From the NCBI RefSeq assembly GCF_020509005.1, contig NC_063017.1:2232001-2296000 (forward strand): a stretch of DNA of 64,000 bases, given 5' to 3'. The notes beneath the pieces were generated by a model. That model saw only the letters and a program-made list of their open reading frames with translations, had not been told where the DNA came from and ran no database searches. The position numbers and the translations under genes are program-made. This document shows positions 21,336 to 33,990 of the stretch, in pieces (the stretch's first letter is position 1; each line of letters starts with the position of its first letter). The DNA is from Fulvia fulva. Lineage: Eukaryota > Ascomycota > Dothideomycetes > Mycosphaerellales > Mycosphaerellaceae.

Positions 21336-23224
21336 ATTAAGTAACTTATAAGGGAAACCTACGTCTACTAAAAACAGACATAAAGTATACTACTACTAAG
21401 CTAGTAACAATATAGCTAGTAACAATAGCTAAACTAGTAATAGCTATAGTAACCGCGACTATAAATATAGAGCAAGCCTCCCCTCCGGGTTAACTAAACC
21501 TCTATATAGAAGGACCTCTATAAAGAGGCTTAAGAGATACTCGAAGTAGATAAGCGCCTAGCTAGGGCGTATAAGAACACGATCGCTCAACTCCTCGGAG
21601 CCCTTAAGGCACTCGAACATTAGATCCCGAGAGCAATCTAGTAGATAATATAGAAAGCTACTACCTAGTATACTCCTATATAGGTAAACGTAGTAGCTAG
21701 CTCCCCTAACCTACGGACCTAAAGGACAAACAACGCTATTAGGGTATACGTTACGGACCCGGAGGAGAAGCGAGAGCTAGAGGGCCTAATAAGCAAGGAG
21801 CTAGTAGACAGGATTGTCTAGAAGGAGATAGTAGGAGCTAAAATCGAGCCTAGAGGAGTAATACGCCTCTTTATAGTATAGGAGACAGACCGACAAAAGC
21901 TCGAGACCCTTAAGGACTAGATAGTTAAGGTATCGAGGTCGGTAAAGGTCTCTTACTAGTAGTTTACGGTAATAGCCTATAGGGTACTAAGGACCTTTAG
22001 GGTAGAGAACGACCTCACCCTACTCTAGATTTAGAACTAGAACACCTTACCGGGAGTACGCTTTACTAAAGTAGCGTAGCTAAATAAGAACGTCGAAGCT
22101 ACTAAGACGTACTCCTCTCTAATCGTCTAGATAGCTACCGCGGAACAAGCGAACTAGGTCCTAGAAGGAGGACTATTCTAGTAATATAAACGCCTCGACA
22201 CGGAGATATATAAGAGTAGCTACAGAGTGCTCTAATGCTTTAACTACTAACAATACGGCCATATCGCGCTAAAGTATACCGAGAAGACCCCTAAGTACCT
22301 ATACTACGTAGGACCGTATTAGGGGAAATAGTACCTACGGGAGGAATCGAGGTGCGCGTACTACGGCCGTAAACACCCGGTATACTCAAACTAATGCCCT
22401 ATAAGGATAGTAGCGTAAGAAAAGGCCCGCTAGGCTAGGGTAATAACTCCGGCGAGATACTCTATACTAACGCCCGGTAATTCCTAGTATAGAGGATTCG
22501 AGGCCGTAAAGAGGAAAAGGATAGACGAAGTAATATAAAATATATAGTAGAGTACTTATTTACCGCCGGGACGCCTAAGGGGGCTGTAGAGGGCGGCAAA
22601 TAAAGCTAGATAGATACGAATCTTCGGGTACCCTCTAACGACCGAACGCTAACTAACCTTATAGGATAGCGCGATAAACGAAGGAGCTATATAGCTAACG
22701 AGCACCCTAATAGAATAATCCTAGCTAGTCCGTAATACTAACACAAGCCAACCTCACTATTATATAGTATAACGTTAACAAAAGTAAGGACAAGGTTTAA
22801 CTCTACTTCCTCTAGGAACTCGACGGCTAAAAGTATTATATCGTAGCGATATAAGAGCTATAGCTAAACCTATACACTCGAAGACCTGCTACCTATACCG
22901 ACCTACGGTACTATATAGCTATCGAGGGAGGCATAGGCTATACCCTAAGGATATATATATACGTTAGTAAAGTATTACGTACGGACGCCTAGAAGGTAAT
23001 CTCGTACCTAGAAGGGAGTTAAGGAGACATTACGACTATCTAAATCACTACGAGTTAAGGACCTATCTAGATATATAACGTCTAAAACCCTCCTCCTAAG
23101 GGAAGAACGAGTAGAGACCTCGGTACGCTAGTACGACTTAACTAGGTACTCGACTAAGGGAATATAAACTATATCCTCCTAGGTAACTTTAACCTCTACT
23201 ACCTAACGTAGGGGCTAGAATTTA

Positions 23225-23236
23225 CCCCCCCCCCCC
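23225..23236. repeat. Run of 12 C
   Basis: Homopolymer inside LINE 3, right after the endonuclease block. CpC is not a RIP target, so the run survives. Length may be unreliable in the assembly. Confidence 0.7.
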
Positions 23237-25129
23237 TTACGTATATCTAGGTAGTAAGCTCCTAGAGATCACGGAAAGTAGGGATATAGAGCTCGTAACC
23301 CTAAAGGGTATAGAGACGTAGAAGGTAAGAATAAGCGCGAGTACTATCGACCTATACTTTCTATCGAGGGACGTAGTAATAAGGCTAGTAGAGTATAGAC
23401 CTAACCTTACCCTAGAGGTAGGGTTAGACCACATCCCTATCTAGATAACGATAGCGACGGGGATAGAAGAGGAGCTTCGGGGTAAAAAGCGCCTTAACTA
23501 GAAAAAAGCTCCCTAGGAGGAGATCCGGAATCTACTTAAACAGTACCTAAATAATACTAGTATCGGGGAGACGGAAGCCGAGCTTAATAGTACGGTAGAA
23601 TAGATAATAATGACGATATAGTAGGCGGCCGAGCAATATATACTAGAACTAAGGCCCTCGAAGTACTAGAAGCCCTTCTAGACCCTAGAGTACTTAGCTA
23701 AAGTTAAGGACGTAAGGAGGGCAAGGCAAAAATAGACGAAGGAGCAAAGCTAAGAAGCGTAGGACGAGTACTAGGAAGCAAACTAGGTAAGGAAGGCCTA
23801 AATACGACGAGACAAGCGATAAGACTAGAGGGTAACTATAGGTCTTATAATAGAGAACCCGGAGTAGATATAGCGGCTTATAAAGTAGGTAAGGGCCGGA
23901 GACGGGGATAGGACACTACACTTCCCCCTAATCTAGGATACGATAGGCATAATATAGATAACGCCGGAAGGAAAGGCGAAGGCGTTCGCCGACTACTTCT
24001 TTACGATATAGTTAACGACCGACCTAATAGATATAGAGGGAACGATCTACCCGGAGCTACTCGATATATACTAGACAGTAGGCGAGGAGGAGATAAATGA
24101 GATTATAGGAATGCTAAAGGGCCGTAAGGCCCCGGGACCCGACGGAATCCCAAACCTCCTCCTTAAAGAATATAAAGAAGAAGTCGCCCTATACCTCGCC
24201 GAACTATTTACGGCTTGCCTACGTAAGGGGTACTACCTACGGCCATTTAGGCGGTCCCTTATAGTCGTCCTTAAGAAGCTATAGAAGGAAGACTATATAA
24301 AGCTAAAGTCCTATAGGCCGATCGTACTCCTAAATATAATTAGAAAGATACTAGAGAAGGTCGTAGTAAGAAGAATTATATAGCTCGTCGAGGATAACAA
24401 CCTACTCCTAGAGATATAGATAGGTAGTAGGAGTAAACGATCTACCCTAACGGCTATAGGGCTTATTACCGAACAGATTTATACTCTCTAGTACTATAGA
24501 CGGAATAGGGTTACATTACTATTGTCTCTTGATATCTTAGGAGCATTCGATAACGTCTCCTACGAGCGACTCCTCTATATCCTACGGCAAAAAGGAATTC
24601 CGCGGTAGGTAATAAGTTTCGTAAACTCCTTACTTAAGGAGAGAATAACGTAGATTGTCCTTAGGAAGCGTAAGGAGGGCAACCTTATATATATAGAATA
24701 CGGGATCCCCTAGGGCTTAATACTATTACCGATCCTCTTCTTAATCTTTATAGCGGACCTAATCCTACTACTTACCTTACTATAAACGTCGGCCTCGGGG
24801 TTCGTCGACGATACGAACATCCTAGCCTAGTTAACGACGACCGAAGAAAACTACCGGCTACTTATAGAAAGATATGAGGTATACGAGGAATAGGCACGTC
24901 GACACGGCGCCCGTTTCGCCCCGGAAAAGTACTAGCTTATCTACTTTAGTAAGGTAAGAACCTACTATAATATATAAGTAACGGTAACTATCTAGGGTTA
25001 CGTAACGAAGCCCTCTCCCGAATTACGGGTCCTAGGAATCTAGCTAGACCCTAAGCTTAGCTAGAACCTCTAGATTAGGAAAGCCTAGAACAGAGCCTAG
25101 GTTAACGAGGCTATAGTAACTAGACTCAC

Positions 25130-25142
25130 AACGTTAATATAG
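25130..25142. repeat. Target-site duplication of LINE 4, left copy
   Basis: AACGTTAATATAG here and at 30122-30134. It bounds the minus-strand LINE and shows that LINE 3 was continuous before the insertion. Confidence 0.7.
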
Positions 25143-28100
25143 ATAGATAGATTATTTATTCGCCTACTTTAGTGCCCTATAGCCTATATAGGTCTCTCGC
25201 TATTTAGGTCTATTTATATAGGTAGGAAACCCGATTAACGGATAAAAACCTCCTCGTCTTTGCCCTCCTCGTTCTTTCCTGTCTTGTCCTTTCGTTCTCC
25301 TTCCTTTAGGGTATGCTAGTATTATAGTTATTACCCTATAACTACCTTCCCCGTAACCCTAGTAATGTCCTCCTCTCGATTCCCTTTCTCCCTTCTGTTT
25401 CCCCGGCTCTTCTCTCTCTCTCCCTCCTCTCTATCTACCTTTCCGTTTCTACTACTAGGGAGAATTGCTCTAGGTAGTCCTCGTTAAGGATCTATCTTAT
25501 CACTCTCCTTATATCTTGTCTATTCTAGATAATGGCCTAGTATTACCTGTCTCTTGCCTTCGCCCTCTACTAGCTTCTCCCTTTTACCTACTTAGTACAG
25601 TTTAGTACTATATGCTCCGGGTTTTAGGATAGGTAGCTATAGGGGTAACGTTTAGAATCGTATCCTAGGACTCTTCTTTAGTATAAGTATACTCTTAGCC
25701 TAATGTGCTTAGAGCGAATCTAGATAGCTATACTTGCTTCCGCCCTCTTTAGGTCTTTATAGATAAGGTAGTTATACCTCCCGAAGGTCCTAGCCGCTAG
25801 TAGGGCTCCTGGCCTTACCGGTTTTTAGTTCTAACGCGTTTCCTATAGGTGACCTACGATCCTTTCTACTTAGCTTTACTTCTTTTTCCCTTTGTCCCCT
25901 ATATTAGCTTGCTCCCTTAGAGTTTCTCTCTGTTCAAGGGCTACTAGGATTTCCTGTGATATTTTTAGGTCTACTTCCTTCTAGAGGATTATGTATAGCC
26001 GGTTAGGTCTTCTCCTCCTCTCCTACTAGGTTCTTATCCTTTAAGTAGCTACTTAGATAGTTCTCTAGGCTAGGTATACTGATGTCTTCTCTACGTATTA
26101 ACACCTTATACCCTAGAGGTACTCCCTAATAGGGGCTGTACCTGATCCCATTTCCATTGTCCTATAAGGGGTTGACTTATATGCCCCTAGTACTCTCTTT
26201 AGGCAAGCTACCTACGCTCTATTAAGGGGGTCCTCAATTCTCTTCGGGATGTGTTTTTCCGCTACCTAAATTGCTACTCTATATAGCATTACGGGCTTAA
26301 CAATAGCCTTATATATAGTCTAGGCCTTTGTAAAGGTCGCCCCCTAGGTTGACGTAGTAAGTCTCTCGATTAATTGTCTATTAGTATCCGCTCTCGCTTA
26401 CGCCTTCTTTACTTATAGTCCCTAGCTAAGTTTCGGGTCTAGCTATATCCTAAGGACTATAAGTTCCCTTATAGGATAGGTCTCGAACCCCTAGATTTTT
26501 ACTAGTACTACTAAGTTGCGTTTTGTCTTTACCTTACTAAAATAGATAAGTTAGTACTTGTCCGGTACGAATTTTGCCCTATACTCTCTTACCTACTTTT
26601 CGTATTATCTATGTCTCTCCTCTAGGAGTACGTAGTTTTCCTCTATAGACCCCGACTACGCTAGGATACTTATGTTATCTACGAACCCCGATACTAAGGT
26701 AGTTACTATTTCTAGGAGTAGGGTCAGGTCGGCTATAAAGAGGAGAAACAGAATTGGGGAGAGTATAGAGCCCTATAGGATACCCGTGTTTATAATTAGG
26801 GTCTACGGGGCTTTAAAGGACCCTAGGAGGATCTAGGTTGTTCTGTCCTTAAGGAATGACTATATAAAGTGTACTATCTAGGCTAGGATGCTTTTTATTC
26901 TAAGGATATATAGGAGCCTTACGTAGGACACGTTGTCGAAAGCCCCTAATATATCTAGTAAAAGTAGTAAGGCTACCTTATTATTGCTATAGTACTAGAT
27001 ATGTCTGATTTGCTCTATAATCAGTTCGACTACTATAAGGGTAGATCTCTTTTGTCTCCCCCCTATTTACGTTACCGGGAGGAGGTTATGTTCTTCTACT
27101 ATTCCGGTAAGCCTTATAGCTACGACCTTCTCTAGGAGCTTCCCTAGTATATTTAGTAACGCAATTAGTCTATATAACTTCAACTTAGTATAGTCTTCCT
27201 TTGAGGGTTTCCTTAGGACGTAAGTTAGTAATTACCTAAAGGCCTTTAGGCAATACCCCTACTTTATATACTAGGTGAAGATTAGCGTAAGCACTAGAGT
27301 AATAAGGCTACTACTAGCTTTTAGGTAATAGTTAGGGATCTTGTCTAGGCCTAGGGCTTTATTGCCCTTTAGTTTCTTAATAATGTTTCCGATCTCTATA
27401 GTAGACACTTACTAGTTAGCCTCCCTTAGCGGAGGAATGTGTGTTCCTAGGATGTTACTTAGGTCTACCTCTACCTAAGTCCCGAAGAAGTAGTCTACGA
27501 ATACTTTCGCTTTCCCTATCGGAGTGGTTTGCGTTTCCCCGTCTTAGTCCTATATTAAGGGAAACTAGGGCGGGGAGTTTCGTTCCTCGTCTAGTTTCCT
27601 AGCCTATTCTACTAGTCTCTAGATTTGTTCCGGGTGTTCTATAATTATCCCTATAGTTAACCTCTACTCCTACGTCTTGTCTCTTCTAATCTGTGCCTTC
27701 TTTGCTTTATACGCGTTGTTATATACTTCCTAGTTTGCTTAGGTACGTCGTTACTCCTATCTCCTTCTTGCTCTCCTTACCTCCTTAACTTTAGCTATGT
27801 ACTCTAGTGTCTAGTATAGCTTCTAGTATAGCGACCATCTCTTCTTAGGTATATAGGCCTAGGCTACCCGTTATATAGCTTGTATTAGCTGCTCTACTAC
27901 TTAGTCGATCCCCTCCGTTATATATATGTCGTTAATATTCACCTATTCTAGTTCGCCTTCTAGCCGCTACTATACTAGTGTCTACTCGGCCTACTTCTAG
28001 TAGAGCTTCCTCTTAGGTTCCCTCTCCTCCTTAACTATAAGTTAGATATCGATTTGGATTAGATAGTGGTCTAATAAGGACTCTAGTTAGTCATTGACTA

Positions 28101-30121
28101 TATAGCTTTCTACCCGTCTTATTAAGGCGTAGGACATAAAGTATAGGTCTAGCGTGCTAGAACTATTGTTTCTAGCCTAAGTTCCTGTTCCCTTTGGCGT
28201 GATTAAGTCCATTTAGGCTGTTTCTATCTGACTAATAAGCCTCCCTACTAAGAAGTAGTATGCTAGGGTAAAGTCCGATCCCTACTTTAGGTAGTAGAGG
28301 TTGAAATCTCCTGTTACAATGTTGTAGTTTTGTTAGTCTATTACTTCCGGGAGCCTTCCTAGCGTGTATAGTTATGTGCTGCTTCTAGACTCTAGAGGTA
28401 GGTTGTGTACGCTATAGATTAGGACCTAGCCTTAAGTTGTTTTAAGCTGTACTATAGTAATATCCCTATCGGTTCTCGGCTAGGCCTACTAGTCCTCTAC
28501 TAGTACCTTCTTACTGACATAGATATATGTTCGTAGGACTCCCTCGGTTCTGTTTATTACTACGTAGTATCTCGGGTCTCGTATAGTTAATAGAATCCTA
28601 GAGTGTAGGTTGATCTATAGTTCCTATATTACTATAATATAGTGTTCCTCCGGGTCTAAGGCTTATAGAAAGCTCCTTTAGACCTTGTCTTTACTTCTGT
28701 TCACATTATACTGAATGATTGATAGTCTACTAGTATAAGGCATTAGGACATGTTTGTGTATAGGTCCGTTTAGTCTTACTATTAGTCTTACTATTAGTGT
28801 TCCCGTCCCTCCTCCTATTCTTCCCTTTAGGGTTAGCTCCCTATCATTTGGTTGATTCTTATTTATCTATTGCTCTGCGCTACCTTATATAAGAACGTTA
28901 GTCTCCCTATTACTAGCACTATTTATAGCTCCTCTTATAGCCGGGGTCTCTTATTCGGGTAGGTAGTTCTCTCTAGTTGTTTCTGTTTACCTACTAGGAA
29001 CCTAGTTAGTGTTATTACCCTTACTTCCCGCGCTCTCTACTAGGCTAATAGTCTAACTAGGCATTAGTTTGACTATACCGGGTATTTTCTCCTATACTAC
29101 GTATCTTATATCCTCCTTCCGTTTTTAGTACTCTTAGGTCGCGTGATCACTAGTATAGTAGGAGTAGACTAGTATAGCTTTGCTATACTTTAGGGCAATA
29201 TGTCCGTACTGTTAATAGTTAAAACATTAAAGGATTCTATAGCTACTCTAATAGATTTCTACATCTAGCCTCTTAAAGTCCTAGTACAACTCTTAGTCTA
29301 AGACCTTGTTCGCTTGCTCTAGTATTACAACCTATAAGATTAGCGAGGAGGCCCTCTTGCCCTCCTCTATCTTCTTCTTAACCTACGCTGTCTTTATGAT
29401 CTATAGTCCTAGTACTATTACCTAGTTTTACCTCTAGAGGTTTAGTATATCCCTTTATATATTAAAGGTTCGTAGGACCCTATACGTAATTACTATATAC
29501 TGTTAATAGGAGACTTTCGCTATGCTCCCGATCTTTAATATCTACTCCTTATTGATTTCGAAGGCCTTCTTATCCTATACGTATACTATAAACAGCTTGA
29601 CCCCTTTATTGTCTACCCTTGCCCCTACTATTCCCTTTACTCCGATCTTCTCGACTATCTCCCTCCCGGTTATCTTTCCTATCTCTTCCTTCTCTTTCTA
29701 GTCCGTAATATAGACTCGTAGTACTATACTATAGGGGGGAGGGTAGGTTAGCTCGTAATTATTACCTAGGTTGTTAGGCCCTAGGTCTGTCTCGGGTCTC
29801 TTTAAGGGTTATTTCTTACGTTTCGTGTTACTACCTCGATTACTATATTGATCGTAGTGCTTGTTTGTCGTTTAAGCGCCTTTAGTCCCCCGAGTAGTTC
29901 GCTTATTACTCCTTTTAGTACTCTCTCCGGAAATCTCCCTTCTTCTACCGCTACTATCTCTTCCGCCTTCTTATAGAGCGTCCTCTACTCGTCTCCCCCT
30001 TACTCTCGGTCGTCTACTACCGTCGTCGTCGCCATTTTTCCCCTCCTTATATATAACTAATAATAAGTCTCTTATATATAATATATAGGGCGTCTATCGA
30101 TAGTACTAGGATTAGGTCTAT
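25143..30121 (-). mobile_element. LINE 4, full-length, inserted in LINE 3
   Basis: Minus-strand LINE with a (CTAT)n tail at 25143-25160. Its 3' UTR has the GGTTTTTATCC pattern. Reverse transcriptase with GFVD-N-SILA lies near 26670-26700, endonuclease at about 27900-28750, and ORF1 from ATG near 30036 (start MATTTVVDD, helical and basic) through zinc knuckles near 29150-29260. RIP is lighter than in neighbours: hand count for 28081-28680 is about 5 CpA and 27 TpG on the plus strand. All frames carry stops. Confidence 0.75.
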
Positions 30122-31304
30122 AACGTTAATATAGGGAGCTACGTTTAGTAAGATAAGGATTATATACAAGACGATCGTAAAACTAGTAATACTCTACGGG
30201 GCCTAGATATAGGGGATAGGAGGAGTAAGTAAACCGATCCCGAAGCGGATAGAGGGACCCCTAAACCGGACGTAGGCCGCGAACCTTAGACGGATACTAG
30301 GAGCCTATAAGACGACGCTAACGAGAGTAGCGGAGGTAGAGATAGGGTCCCCCCTAATTAAACATTATATTAAGGGAATGAGGATCTAATACGCTAGGAA
30401 GACGGCGGATTATCTAGTATAATAAGCTATTCGGGACTCTACGGAGAAGATCGCTAGGAGGTACGACCGACTACCTAGCCTTAGGGTACGTTAAAGCTAA
30501 AAGTAAGACGACCTACGTACGTTTGAAGTCGTTAAGCGAACCTAGGAGTGGCTAGAGAGGAAGGAGGAGGAGGAAAAGGTACGGAGGAAAAAGGGTAATA
30601 AGGTAAAGACGTAAAGCCTCGTAGAGTAGGTAGCGGGCTACCTTTAGGAATAGGAATAGAAAGAGAATCCCCTACCAAATCGAGGACCCCTAGCCTTACG
30701 CCCCTTCTAGAGACACAACTACCTACTCTACCGTGACCTAACAAGGGCCGAAGTAAGTATCGCGATATAGATTAGGTCCGAACATATCGGGTTAAGGGCC
30801 TACCTATATAGAAGGAAAGTCCCGGACGTATATAGCCTAGTATACTAGTATAAATACCCGTTATAGAACCCGGAGCACATAATACTACGGTGCCCGTAAT
30901 AGGTAGGAGAACGAGGCTAGTAGAGAGCTAAGGTAGTAAGACGCGACTACTAGTTAATCGTAATAGATAAGCGAGACGTAAAACGGATAGTATAGTAGGT
31001 ACTATAGTAGGGCTTTCTTAAACAGTTCGCGCTAGCTAGCGAGACGGAGGAGTAGATAGAGAAGAGGCGGGAGGTCAAGGGGGTGTAGACAGGGTGGTTA
31101 TTAGGGCAGGCCTATAATACTAGTATACCCTTAATAAGGAAAATACGAAAGAAGGTAAGGTTAAGAACGTATAGGAGAGGAGAGGGGGTTTTTACTCTAT
31201 AATACGAGTTTCCCCTTTATAACTAAAAGTAGGTAGTATAGCTATATAGGCCAATAGGCTCTATAATAGCACAGTAAACAATATATATATATATAGTACT
31301 AGAG
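30122..31304 (+). mobile_element. LINE 3, 3' part
   Basis: Resumes after the LINE 4 target duplication. The C-terminal domain of ORF2 includes RDLTRAEVSIAIQIRSEHI near 30730-30790 and a degraded Cys/His zinc site near 30860. Then come the 3' UTR (GGGGGTTTTTACT, GAGTTTCCCC) and an AT-rich tail at 31285-31304. From 30463 onward it is mirrored at 63159-64000. Confidence 0.75.
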
Positions 31305-33596
31305 AGTATACGCGGAAGGAGTACCTACGCTAACGATTCTTTCTAATTATAGGAATCTTACTTACTTCACTACGACAAAGGTACTAACCCGAAGACAGGC
31401 CCGCTAGTCGAAACTACTTGGATAGTACAAGTTTGAAATCCGCTATACCGTAGGAAAAGACAATAGTAGGGCCGACGTACTAAGCCGAAGAAGCGACTAT
31501 ATAGAAGGAAAGGAACTAGTATAATAACAAGTACTTGAGGCTAATCTAGATAGAAGCCTAAGCGCTAATATAAAAGAGTTCAAGAATATAGTACGTGTCC
31601 TTTAGGATATAGAAGAGCAATTCCTACTTATATAAGGGATGTACTAAGTACTACGAGAACGAGAAAAAGAATATATTTGATAACATTATAATAACCTAGA
31701 ATATAGACATCCTAGAACTATAAAGACTCTCGAGATTATATAGCGAAGTTTCTTATTTCTATAGATAGGACAGAAAGTGCTATAATATATTAAGAGATAT
31801 ATATACTACTAATAGAATAAGGCCGCTAGACACGAGAAGTACGGACAAATATAGTTTAGGACGCTACCGACATAACTATAGGACGAGGTTACGATAGACT
31901 TTATTACGAAGCTCCCTACCTTAACGGATAAGGCGATAGGAACACTATACGATATAATACTAGTTATAGTCGACCGCCTAACAAAATATGTACACTTTAT
32001 ACCTACTAGCGAAATGTATACGGTAGAGCAACTCGGATACTTAGTACTTAATAACCTAGTACAATACTACGGATTCCCTAAGGTCTTTATAATAGCTAGG
32101 GACAAGCTATTTATATCGAACTACTAGAAGACCCTTATCGCGGAGATTAGTATATAACATAAGCTATTAATAGTATACTACCCGTAAACCGACGGACAGA
32201 CGGAAAGAGCAAACTAAACCCTAGAACAATACCTCCGATACTACGTAAACTATACGTAAGACAATTAGGTATCACTCCTACCTATAAGTTAGTATAACTA
32301 GCCCTTAATAATCACAAATTAGAAATAACGGGCGAGATACTATTCTTTACTAACTTCGAGAAGCACCTAACATTATTTAGTAATAGAGGAGAGCATCCTT
32401 AAGTAGATAGAGCTAATATAGTAGTAGCGGACTTAAGATAACTCTACGAATCCGTATAGGGTATAATTATAAAGACATAGTAATAGCATACGCTTTTACG
32501 AGCGAAACGACAAATAGTACCTTAGCTTAAGAAAGGGGATAAGGTCTATCTTCTTACTAAGAATCTAAGAACGAGAAGAAAGACTAAAAAACTAGATTAT
32601 ATAAAAGTCGGACTATTTCTCGTTAAAGAACTACGAGGACTAGTCAACTATTGACTACGATTACTAAAGGACGTAAAAATCTACCTAGTATTCTACGTAT
32701 TAAGATTAGAACTAGCTAACCCTAAGATGCTATACTAAGAAACCTCTACTTCTAACTAGAGGAGGAAGGCGAATTCGAAGTCGAAGAAATCCTATAAAAG
32801 AAAGGTCAGCGATACCTTATTGAATAGAAAGGATATAATAAATTAGAAAATACCGAGGAACTAGAAGAAAACCTATATAGCTATTAATAGAAGATCTAGG
32901 AATATACTAGAAGAAAAGAAAAAACATACCTAGGAACTAGAGGGACCCGGATCCGAGGTATAACGCGACGGCCTCCTCTAGAGTCAGATAGGCCTAGAGA
33001 GTATCGTTAGGAATTAACGATAACTCCTCCTACAAAGAGATCGGTATTGAGAAGACCGCTCCTAATTCTTCCGGAGTACCCTTAGGAACGAGAAGATACG
33101 ACGAAGGAGTAGATAACGCTTCTATACCTTTAAGTAGAAGTTTCCGTAAATCCTCGAAGTCCTTCGCGATCGCCTTCTCCTCGCGCTCCTTAGTAACGCG
33201 TAATTGTTTTCGAAGACGATATACCTTCGACATCGCCTTAGTCACCTTCTCTTTAGTATCGTCAAGCTCCCGCTTAAGCTTTCGACGTTAATACCCTAAC
33301 CTCTCCTATTTAGTCTAAGTAATAGTTACGTTATATTTTATACCTTTCCGAACGTACTCCGAGTAATACCTAAATTAGATATCTACTACGTATCGTAGGC
33401 GACCCTTCCCCTCGGGAACTCGCGCCCTCTAATAACTAGTATATAGAGATAGTGTTTCGCGACCCTCGGACTCGATACCTAGCGCTTAACGTTCTCGACG
33501 CTCTCGACTTAGCGGTTCCCTACTTATAATACGGGAAAGAAGAGATATATACTACGAAGATAAGACTCGGGACGAGCTTAGCTAAGAGGGGGATAG
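31305..33596 (+). pseudogene. Chromodomain gypsy pol remnant (RNase H end, integrase, chromodomain)
   Basis: Plus strand. The RNase H end (FEIRYTVGKDNSRADVLSRR) is near 31430-31490, then the integrase zinc region and core (about 31700-32450). A chromodomain at about 32770-32885 is readable as FEVEEIL-stop-KKGQRYLIE-stop-KGYNKLEN, placing it in the chromovirus clade. 5' truncated at the LINE 3 tail. Stops are of RIP type. A polypurine tract (AGAGGGGGATAG) precedes the LTR at 33597. Confidence 0.8.
32903..33527 (-). pseudogene. Antisense reading frame in the gypsy 3' region (left copy)
   Basis: A minus-strand frame of about 205 codons between the chromodomain and the LTR. 33245-33030 is fully open (71 codons: MSKVYRLRKQLRVTKERE, then YLLVPKGTPEELGAVFSIP). 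On both sides the frame continues with stops only of TAG/TAA type, each explained by a CAG/CAA codon. The upstream part is basic and coiled-coil-like (QRRKLKRELDDTKEKV). A likely start is ATA at 33527-33525, an ATG lost to RIP. The plus-strand frame across the same bases also lacks non-RIP stops, so overlap with a pol tail cannot be excluded. Function unknown. Confidence 0.55.
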
Positions 33597-33990
33597 TATT
33601 ACGGTTTTTAAAGAACGAGAGAGAGAGTCTCGTAGGATATATACTAGAAATATAGGAAACGGAAGACAAGGACTAATCGCTTTGGCCTCGGACGCGGATA
33701 GATTACGTATACGACTACGTTAGGCTTATATAGTCGAATACGTAAGGCTAGGCGACTAGACGACTAGACGACCGGTCGGTTAGTCGAACGGTCGATTATA
33801 GAGCTAAGATATAGTAACGTCTTCTTTATATTTAGGAACGCTAAGAAGCCCTTATATATTCGAGGTAATCCGGAATTAGCCCTTATTAAGACGAGCGGTC
33901 TTTAAATCTAATCTACTACCGAAGGTACCTATCTTCGAGGCTATATCCTACTATTAGGGTAGACAGCTTAAAGTTTTCTTCACCCTATTT
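33597..33990 (+). repeat. Gypsy 3' LTR start (right edge not resolved)
   Basis: It begins TATTACGG right after GGGGGATAG, the RIPed form of TGTTACGG, which starts the LTR at 15916-16107. The sequence includes repeated GACTAGACGACTAGACGACC near 33750. The far edge is not defined because the next LINE follows without an obvious CA end. Confidence 0.5.

Larger units (their letters stand above)
21079..25142 (+). mobile_element. LINE 3, 5' part (ORF1 and most of ORF2), RIPed
   Basis: Leader, then ORF1 at about 21480-22540 with three zinc knuckles around 22230-22390 (Cys codons partly changed to Tyr, as in FNY-x2-YGHIALKY). Then endonuclease (LLGNFNLYYL near 23185) and reverse transcriptase (GFVDDTNILA at 24797-24830). 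The element is cut at 25142 by LINE 4 and resumes at 30122. Confidence 0.75.

Noticed and set aside
30532..30744. Identical 70-codon ORFs at 30532-30744 and 63719-63931
   Set aside because: Antisense shadows of the LINE ORF2 C-terminus; identity only reflects the inverted duplication.
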